From Thermoplasmata archaeon (GTDB taxonomy: Archaea; Thermoplasmatota; E2; DHVEG-1; B18-G2), in contig JAGHAD010000127.1 in assembly GCA_021161685.1 (NCBI GenBank), forward strand, positions 1 to 21,586: 21,586 bases of DNA. The letters run 5' to 3'. Positions 14,429-19,307 of the stretch are shown here, one piece after another. The translations under genes were made by a program, and so were the position numbers. The notes under the pieces are model-generated. The model was not told the DNA's origin. It was given only the letters and a program-made list of their open reading frames with translations, and searched no databases. The first letter of the stretch is position 1; the number at the start of each line of letters is the position of its first letter.

Positions 14429-14749
14429 ATGAAGAAAAGAAAAATCCTTTACAAGAAAATAGCAAGGGAGAGAATAGATAGACTGTTTGAGCTTGCCCTT
14501 GAAGAGGCTTTATCGCATAATTTCAAGCGCGCAGATAGGTATGTGGAGATAGCTAGGGATATAGGAATGAAGTATCTCGTTAGAATACCAAGAAAGTACA
14601 ATTTGTTTTTTTGCAAGAAATGCTACAGGTTTTTACTTCCAGGGAAAACCGCAAAGGTTAGGATAAACAGAGGTAAGCTAGTCATAACGTGCAATTATTG
14701 CAGTTTCATCAGAAGGATACCTTTAAAGGCGAAAGCAGAGAATATTTGA
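14429..14749 (+). CDS. rnp4: RNase P protein component 4 (Rpp21/Rpr2)
   Basis: A 106-aa zinc-ribbon subunit of archaeal RNase P, which removes 5' leaders from tRNA precursors. Two long basic helices (KKIARERIDRLFELALEEAL, then FKRADRYVEIARDIGMKYLVRIP) precede a four-Cys zinc site C62, C65, C88 and C91, with basic residues between. ATG 14429 is chosen over an in-frame TTG at 14384 because AAGGAGA lies four bases before it and the start MKKRK fits the family. It is first in a plus-strand unit with the pentapeptide protein. Confidence 0.93.
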   Translation: MKKRKILYKKIARERIDRLFELALEEALSHNFKRADRYVEIARDIGMKYLVRIPRKYNLFFCKKCYRFLLPGKTAKVRINRGKLVITCNYCSFIRRIPLKAKAENI

Positions 14750-14766
14750 ACGGGTTTATTTTTACA

Positions 14767-15750
14767 ATGGAAGATTTTGTGAAAAAACTTGCAGATGGGG
14801 AGAGGTTCTTTCTGGAGATAGATTTACCAGAGGGGACGGATTTGACCAAGTTAGTTCCATTAATAAACGAAATACTAGAGAAGGGAGATCCACTTACCAT
14901 AGACAGGGGGACATTTCCGGGATTAAGAGCTGAGAAAATCAACTTTTCCAAGCTGAATCACGCATGGGAACCTTCATATCCGCTGTGCTTTATTAAATCA
15001 AACCTTAAAGAAGCCAACTTTAGCGGTGCAAATTTGAAGGGAGCTGACTTTTCAAAATCCAATCTCTCTTTTGCTAAGCTCAACGAAGCAGATATGGAGG
15101 GGGCCAACTTTCAGGATTCTGATCTGAGCTCTGCATACATGAAGAGATCAAACCTATCAAATGCGGATTTCTCCAACGCCTTCATGGAACTTGCGGATCT
15201 AAGAGAGTCAAAAGCTCACCTCACGAGCTTCGCAAATGCAAATCTCCATGGAGCGAATTTAGAAGGAATAGAGCTTTTCAAGACCGATTTCAGAGGAGCT
15301 GATTTGAGCGAGGCGAACATGAATTGCTCATTTGGTTCTGCAGATTTTACTGATTGCATAATGAGCAGTGCAAGCATAAAGGAAGCGGAGTATAATCATT
15401 CCATTTTTACGAGAGCGAAGCTAGATGGTGCAAAGGCAGATGACACATCCCTTTACAAGATAGATTTTTCTTATGCCACCTGCAAAAATGCATCCCTTAA
15501 ATATTTGTATGGAGAACACATAGATTTCTACAAAGCAGATCTGAGAAAGGCTGATTTTGAAGGTAGCGAATTATACAAAGTTGATCTTACCGAAACCTAT
15601 CTGGATGGGGCTAACTTTACGGATGCAAAAATTAGGTTTGCAATTTTCTATGCGGTAGATCTTACCAAGGTAAATTTGGAAAAGGCAGAGATCAATGATA
15701 CGATTTTCGTGAACTGCAAAGGATTTAAGCAGAGGAACAATTCCAGGTAA
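14767..15750 (+). CDS. Pentapeptide-repeat protein
   Basis: A 327-aa protein. The first 50 residues form a non-repeat cap (MEDFVKKLADGERFFLEIDL). From about residue 55 to 317 it is almost wholly pentapeptide repeats of the A(D/N)LxX type, for example NLKEANFSGANLKGADFSKS and ADLRKADFEGSELYKVDL. This predicts a long four-sided beta-helix of around 13 coils. Function is unknown; some bacterial members mimic DNA, but nothing here shows that. I chose ATG 14767, 17 nt after rnp4; longer in-frame starts would run into rnp4. No Shine-Dalgarno is seen. The DUF77 gene follows after 1 nt. Confidence 0.88.
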   Translation: MEDFVKKLADGERFFLEIDLPEGTDLTKLVPLINEILEKGDPLTIDRGTFPGLRAEKINFSKLNHAWEPSYPLCFIKSNLKEANFSGANLKGADFSKSNLSFAKLNEADMEGANFQDSDLSSAYMKRSNLSNADFSNAFMELADLRESKAHLTSFANANLHGANLEGIELFKTDFRGADLSEANMNCSFGSADFTDCIMSSASIKEAEYNHSIFTRAKLDGAKADDTSLYKIDFSYATCKNASLKYLYGEHIDFYKADLRKADFEGSELYKVDLTETYLDGANFTDAKIRFAIFYAVDLTKVNLEKAEINDTIFVNCKGFKQRNNSR

Positions 15751-15751
15751 C

Positions 15752-16042
15752 ATGATAATTGCGAGCATATCCATCTCTCCAATTGGAGTTGGAACAGAAC
15801 TGCATGAATTTGTAAAGAGAGCAATCGAAGAAATTAAGAAAAAAGGAATAAAGTACGAAGTTAATGCGATGTCAACCGTTGTAGAAGTATCTAGCTTGGA
15901 AGAGCTTTTCGATGTGGTAAAGAGAGCTCATTCAGCGGTTCTCGATGCGGGCGCAAGGAGAGTTATAACCGAAGTTAAAATCGATGATAGGAGGGATAAG
16001 GAAGCAACCATGGAATCAAAGATCTCAAAGGTGATTTCCTGA
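15752..16042 (+). CDS. MTH1187/YkoF-type thiamine-binding-fold protein (DUF77)
   Basis: A 96-aa protein of the MTH1187 family (DUF77, thiamine-binding domain). Hallmarks are the start IIASISISPIGVGTELHEFV, the central GIKYEVNAMSTVVEV and the end of the fold ARRVITEVKIDDRRDK. Family members form ferredoxin-like tetramers, and some bind thiamine precursors or thiazole derivatives. The role in archaea is not settled. It starts 1 nt after the pentapeptide gene and stands just upstream of a thiamine-diphosphate enzyme operon (porGDAB), which is suggestive but not proof of a link. Confidence 0.88.
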   Translation: MIIASISISPIGVGTELHEFVKRAIEEIKKKGIKYEVNAMSTVVEVSSLEELFDVVKRAHSAVLDAGARRVITEVKIDDRRDKEATMESKISKVIS

Positions 16043-16053
16043 TATTCAAAACC

Positions 16054-16063
16054 CTTTTAACTT
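16054..16063 (+). promoter_or_regulatory. Candidate TATA box of porGDAB
   Basis: CTTTTAACTT lies 28-37 nt before the porG ATG in a 48-nt spacer; CTTATTTTAG at 16068-16077 is an alternative. AGGT seven bases before the ATG is only a weak ribosome-binding site. Confidence 0.35.
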
Positions 16064-16090
16064 CTAACTTATTTTAGCCTAGGTCATAAC

Positions 16091-16666
16091 ATGGGAGAGA
16101 GAAAATTGGTGGAAATACGCTTTCATGGAAGGGGCGGACAAGGAGCGGTTACCGCAGCTAACATACTGGCTGGGGCTGCGCTGAGAGATGGAAACAAGGG
16201 AGTGCAGGCATTTCCATTCTTTGGTGCTGAGAGAAGAGGTGCTCCAATCAGAGCATTTGCCAGGATATCGGATGAGGAGATAAATTTGAGGAGCGAGATC
16301 TACAATCCCGACATGGTTATTGTTCTAGATGAAAGCATAATGGAGATAGCAAATGTGCTCGAAGGATTGAAGGAGGGAGGAGCAATCGTTATAAATACCA
16401 CCAAATCCTGCTCAGATTACGACTTTCCGAAGAAGCTTACCGTAGCTACGGTCGATGCTACTGGAATAGCGATAAAGAACGATCTTCTCGTTGGTGGTAT
16501 ACCCGTCGTTAACACTCCAATACTCGGTGCTATTCCAAAAGTACTTGACAAGGTTACCCTTGAATCGATAGAGGAGGAGATAAGGGAGAGATGGAAGGGA
16601 GAGTTGGGAGAGAGGAATGCAAGAGCTGCGAGGGAAGCCTATGAAAAGACGGAGGTGATGAGATGA
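16091..16666 (+). CDS. porG: Pyruvate/2-oxoacid:ferredoxin oxidoreductase, gamma subunit
   Basis: The gamma subunit of a four-subunit 2-oxoacid:ferredoxin oxidoreductase that makes or cleaves acetyl-CoA (or another acyl-CoA) with ferredoxin. The 191 aa show the family start EIRFHGRGGQGAVTAANILA, then FPFFGAERRGAPIRAFARIS and the VNTPILGAI segment. It precedes porD with an ATGA overlap. The substrate is assumed to be pyruvate by gene order (G, D, A, B); paralogues acting on ketoisovalerate share this order. Confidence 0.92.
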   Translation: MGERKLVEIRFHGRGGQGAVTAANILAGAALRDGNKGVQAFPFFGAERRGAPIRAFARISDEEINLRSEIYNPDMVIVLDESIMEIANVLEGLKEGGAIVINTTKSCSDYDFPKKLTVATVDATGIAIKNDLLVGGIPVVNTPILGAIPKVLDKVTLESIEEEIRERWKGELGERNARAAREAYEKTEVMR

Positions 16667-16932
16667 TCAAATATGATGTGGTGACAACCATTTCATATCC
16701 AAAGAAAGGTGCAATGGGCAAAACCGGTGGGTGGAGGGCGTTTAAACCCATTTTAGATAAAGAGAAATGCGTCAGGTGCCTGAGATGTTGGATCTTTTGT
16801 CCAGAGGGAGCAATAATAAGGAAAGAAGATGACTCTGTTGAAATAGATTATGATTACTGTAAGGGCTGTGGCATATGTGCCAATGAGTGTAGGGTTAAAG
16901 CTATATCGATGGTTAGGGAGGAGAGTAAATGA
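16663..16932 (+). CDS. porD: Pyruvate/2-oxoacid:ferredoxin oxidoreductase, delta subunit (2[4Fe-4S] ferredoxin-like)
   Basis: An 89-aa electron-transfer subunit with two complete 4Fe-4S motifs: C36, C39, C42, C46 (CVRCLRCWIFCP) and C66, C69, C72, C76 (CKGCGICANEC). The N-terminal GKTGGWRAFKPILDKEKC is typical of PorD. A strong GGAGGTGA precedes the ATG, which overlaps the porG stop by 4 nt. Its own TGA overlaps porA in the same way. Confidence 0.95.
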   Translation: MIKYDVVTTISYPKKGAMGKTGGWRAFKPILDKEKCVRCLRCWIFCPEGAIIRKEDDSVEIDYDYCKGCGICANECRVKAISMVREESK

Positions 16933-18083
16933 GGATAGTGGTTGATACCGGAAACCATATTGCTGCAAAGGCTGTTCAGATGGCTAGAGTAGATGTTGTC
17001 GCAGCCTATCCAATAACCCCTCAGACAACCATTGTAGAAAGAATAGCTGAATACGTTGAAAAAGGAGAATTTCATGGAGATTACATATGTGTTGAAAGCG
17101 AGCACTCAGCTATGAGTGCATGCATTGGAGCAAGTGCGGTTGGGGCTAGAACATTTACGGCAACTTCCTCTCATGGTTTGCTTTTAATGCATGAGATGCT
17201 CCACTGGGCTGCGCTGGCAAGGCTACCAATAGTTATGGCGAATGTAAACAGAGCTATTGGGCCGGGATGGAACATATGGTCCGATCAGAACGATTCGATT
17301 TCTCAGAGAGATACTGGATGGATACAGTTTTACTGTTCGAGCAATCAGGAAATATTTGATACGATTATACAAGCTTTCAAGCTTGGAGAGCACGAAAAAG
17401 TACAGCTTCCAGTTATGGTGAATTACGACGGATTCATACTTTCTCATACCTCCTTGCCAGTTAAAATTCCAGAGCAGGAAGAGATAGATGAATTTTTACC
17501 GAAAAGGAAGATAAAATGGAAACTGGACATAAACAATCCAATAACCCATGGTAATATAATAATGCCAAACGACTATCCAAAAATAAGGAGGGCGATGCAG
17601 GAAGCTCATGAGAATGCACACGGGATAATTAAAGAGATATCGAGGGAATGGGAAGAAAGGTTTGGAATTTATCATGGAGAATTGCTCGAACTTTACAAAT
17701 GCGACGATGTGGATTACGTATTGCTTTCAATGGGAGCACTTGGAGCAGAGAGCAAGGTAGCTGTTGATGAGATGAGAAAGAAGGGAAGGAAGATAGGATT
17801 GGCTAGAGTAAGGGTTCTGCGTCCATTTCCAAAGAAGGAAGTGATTGAGCTGGCGAGGCATAGTGATTTGATCGTCATAGACAGGAACATATCGGTTGGA
17901 ATGGAGGGAGCCCTGTTTACCGAGATAAAGGCATCTCTCTATGGTGAGGTTGACGCAAAGGTCTATGGATACATAGCGGGTCTTGGAGGCAAAGACGTTA
18001 CCTTTAAAGACATTTCAAAGATGTGCGAGAGGGTGATGGATGGAAAGTATGGTGGATATATGATTTTTGATGTGGAGGGATGA
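16929..18083 (+). CDS. porA: Pyruvate/2-oxoacid:ferredoxin oxidoreductase, alpha subunit
   Basis: The alpha subunit (384 aa) supplies the pyrimidine-side domain of the thiamine-diphosphate site and a transketolase-C-like domain. Seen: AAYPITPQTTIVERIAEYV, the conserved Glu in VESEHSAMSACIGAS, TSSHGLLLMHEMLHWA, NIWSDQNDSISQRDTGWIQF (close to the pyruvate-type signature) and MVNYDGFILSHT. The C-terminal half has the VRVLRPFPKKEV segment. GGGAGGAG lies about seven bases before the ATG. It is followed by porB, whose TTG start is just 3 nt beyond the TGA. Confidence 0.93.
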   Translation: MRIVVDTGNHIAAKAVQMARVDVVAAYPITPQTTIVERIAEYVEKGEFHGDYICVESEHSAMSACIGASAVGARTFTATSSHGLLLMHEMLHWAALARLPIVMANVNRAIGPGWNIWSDQNDSISQRDTGWIQFYCSSNQEIFDTIIQAFKLGEHEKVQLPVMVNYDGFILSHTSLPVKIPEQEEIDEFLPKRKIKWKLDINNPITHGNIIMPNDYPKIRRAMQEAHENAHGIIKEISREWEERFGIYHGELLELYKCDDVDYVLLSMGALGAESKVAVDEMRKKGRKIGLARVRVLRPFPKKEVIELARHSDLIVIDRNISVGMEGALFTEIKASLYGEVDAKVYGYIAGLGGKDVTFKDISKMCERVMDGKYGGYMIFDVEG

Positions 18084-18089
18084 GAGTTG
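18081..18089 (+). promoter_or_regulatory. Start-site junction deciding the porB TTG start
   Basis: The porA stop TGA (18081-18083), GAG, then TTG (18087-18089). GGAGGGA at 18074-18080 is a strong Shine-Dalgarno six bases from the TTG. The in-frame stop rules out any longer start. Confidence 0.75.
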
Positions 18090-18989
18090 GCGATTAAAGA
18101 TCTTCCAAAGGAAGAGTACGTCCTTCCAGGTAGTGCTGCCTGCCCTGGTTGTCCTGCAACAATAGCTTTGAGAACCGTACTGAAGGCACTTGGTAAAAGA
18201 ACCATCCTTGTAATACCGGCATGGTGGACCGCAGTTATACAGAGTTGGTATCCCCACACATCTTTCAAAGTGCCAATATTGAACATAGCCTTTGAAGCTG
18301 CAGCAGCTGCAGCGAGTGGAGTATCTTCTGGGTTGAAAGTTCTTGGAGAAAAGGATATAAATGTCGTTGTTTGGGCTGGAGATGGAGGAACATATGATAT
18401 AGGAATACAGGCATTGTCTGGCGCTCTTGAAAGGAATACCGATTTCATCTATATATGCTATAACAATCAGATATATTCAAATACAGGCATACAGAGGAGC
18501 GGAGCAACACCATATGCTGCGTGGACAACGACAACAGTTGGAGGGAAGAGAGAGTTTAACAAGGATATGGGAGCAATAGTTATGGCTCACAGAATTCCTT
18601 ATGTGGCAACCGCATGCATCAGCTATCCAGAAGACCTTTACAAGAAAGTGATGAAAGCTAAAGAAATCAGGGGACCGAAGTACATAGAAATTCTAACTCC
18701 ATGTCCCCCCGGATGGAGATTCAGCATGGATAAAACGGTTGAGGTTGGAAGATTAGCTGTTGAAACCGGGGCATGGCCATTATACGAATACGAAAACGGA
18801 AAGATGAGTTTCAATGGTTTCAGCAAGCTCATTCTCGAAGGTAAGGTTAAAAGGAAGCCGATAGAAGAATGGCTAAAGATGCAGGGAAGGTTCAGGAATC
18901 TTTTCAAGCCTAAGAGGGATGAGGAGAGGATAAGGAGAATAGAAGAGTTTATAGAGAGGATGTGGGAGGATTTTAGGTCAAAGGTTTAG
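18087..18989 (+). CDS. porB: Pyruvate/2-oxoacid:ferredoxin oxidoreductase, beta subunit (TTG start, atypical cluster ligands)
   Basis: The beta subunit binds thiamine diphosphate and the proximal 4Fe-4S cluster. The 300 aa hold CPGCPATIALR (C19, C22), the diphosphate/Mg motif AGDGGTYDIG (97-106), NNQIYSNTGIQRSGATPYAAW (126-146) and TPCPPGW (C206). In relatives known to me a Cys is present in the segment VIPAxxTxVIQ; here the two positions are W46-W47, so one expected cluster ligand is missing. The NNQ in the cofactor loop is also unlike the common DNE. The start is TTG 18087: an in-frame TGA lies 3 nt upstream and GGAGGGA is spaced six bases before the TTG. The next in-frame Met would remove essential parts. 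Confidence 0.9.
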   Translation: MAIKDLPKEEYVLPGSAACPGCPATIALRTVLKALGKRTILVIPAWWTAVIQSWYPHTSFKVPILNIAFEAAAAAASGVSSGLKVLGEKDINVVVWAGDGGTYDIGIQALSGALERNTDFIYICYNNQIYSNTGIQRSGATPYAAWTTTTVGGKREFNKDMGAIVMAHRIPYVATACISYPEDLYKKVMKAKEIRGPKYIEILTPCPPGWRFSMDKTVEVGRLAVETGAWPLYEYENGKMSFNGFSKLILEGKVKRKPIEEWLKMQGRFRNLFKPKRDEERIRRIEEFIERMWEDFRSKV

Positions 18990-19061
18990 TGGACTCGTGG
19001 GGATTCGAACCCCAGGCCTCCCCCATGCCACGGGGGCGATCTACCGCTGATCTACGAGCCC
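18990..19061 (-). tRNA. tRNA-Ala(GGC)
   Basis: Minus-strand cloverleaf of 72 nt: acceptor GGGCTCG with CGAGTCC, including the G3-U70 wobble that identifies alanine tRNAs. D-stem GATC/GATC, anticodon stem CCCCC/GGGGG with loop GTGGCAT (anticodon GGC at 19029-19027), T-stem TGGGG/CCCCA with loop TTCGAAT, discriminator A73. There is no intron and no encoded CCA. Its 3' end directly abuts the porB stop codon on the other strand. Confidence 0.97.
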
Positions 19062-19082
19062 TTGATACAATAAAGAATTCTT

Positions 19083-19092
19083 CAAAAATAAA
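19083..19092 (-). promoter_or_regulatory. TATA box of tRNA-Ala
   Basis: TTTATTTTTG on the minus strand, 22-31 nt before the tRNA 5' end, in an A/T-rich spacer. The spacing is as expected for an archaeal tRNA promoter. Confidence 0.5.
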
Positions 19093-19140
19093 GTTAACGT
19101 TTTCTCTCAGGGAATTCCTTCCAAGCAAAAAATAGCAATC

Positions 19141-19148
19141 TTTATAAA
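19141..19148 (+). promoter_or_regulatory. TATA box of the surface-protein transcript
   Basis: TTTATAAA is the best TATA match in the window. Transcription would be expected to begin near 19170, which gives the surface-protein mRNA a leader of about 140 nt, unusually long for an archaeal gene and unlike the near-leaderless genes elsewhere in this window. Confidence 0.6.
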
Positions 19149-19183
19149 GAACACGCCCATTACATTGGAAGAGGCTGGTGAGG

Positions 19184-19264
19184 ACGTGAAGGTTCGTAAA
19201 GTATTTAATAGAGCTGTTGCATTAGACGGCGAACCTTCACGTTTGGTCCACGGTGTGGATCAAA
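19184..19264 (+). promoter_or_regulatory. Structured 5' leader: two hairpins
   Basis: Hairpin 1 is a perfect 13-bp inverted repeat, ACGTGAAGGTTCG (19184-19196) with CGAACCTTCACGT (19230-19242), around a 33-nt loop (19197-19229). Hairpin 2 follows at once: TTGGTCCAC (19243-19251) pairs with GTGGATCAA (19255-19263) over a GGT loop with one G-U pair. Both lie between the TATA box and the Shine-Dalgarno of the surface-protein gene, so they would form near the mRNA 5' end. A role in stability or translation control is inferred. Confidence 0.65.
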
Positions 19265-19305
19265 CACTAGGAGGAAAGGATAACAAACTTAAGGAGGGAA
19301 AGTAA
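19186..19305 (+). CDS. Possible 39-aa upstream ORF in the surface-protein leader
   Basis: GTG at 19186 opens a 39-codon frame (starting VKVRKVFNRAVALDGEPSRL and ending DNKLKEGK) that stops with TAA 2 nt before the surface-protein ATG. A partial ribosome-binding site (GGTGA, 19177-19181) lies four bases before the GTG. The frame runs through both hairpins and contains the AAGGAGGG of the next gene in its last codons. Both Arg codons checked here are CGT, uncommon in the window, and a frame this short could be open by chance. It may be a regulatory leader ORF rather than a functional peptide. Confidence 0.3.
   Translation: MKVRKVFNRAVALDGEPSRLVHGVDQTLGGKDNKLKEGK
19291..19298 (+). promoter_or_regulatory. 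Shine-Dalgarno of the surface-protein gene
   Basis: AAGGAGGG, nine bases before the ATG at 19308, is one of the strongest ribosome-binding sites in the window. It implies high translation, unlike the many starts here with no such signal. Confidence 0.7.
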
Positions 19306-19307
19306 AG

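Noticed and set aside
18990-19061. tRNA-Ala as an attachment site for an integrated element carrying the surface-protein gene
   Set aside because: No integrase, no duplicated tRNA 3' fragment in the visible downstream sequence, and the surface gene has an ordinary promoter of its own.
19184-19242. The 13-bp inverted repeat as the ends of a small transposon or a mobile-element remnant
   Set aside because: The arms are only 33 nt apart, there is no transposase or target-site duplication, and the position between a TATA box and a Shine-Dalgarno fits an RNA hairpin better.
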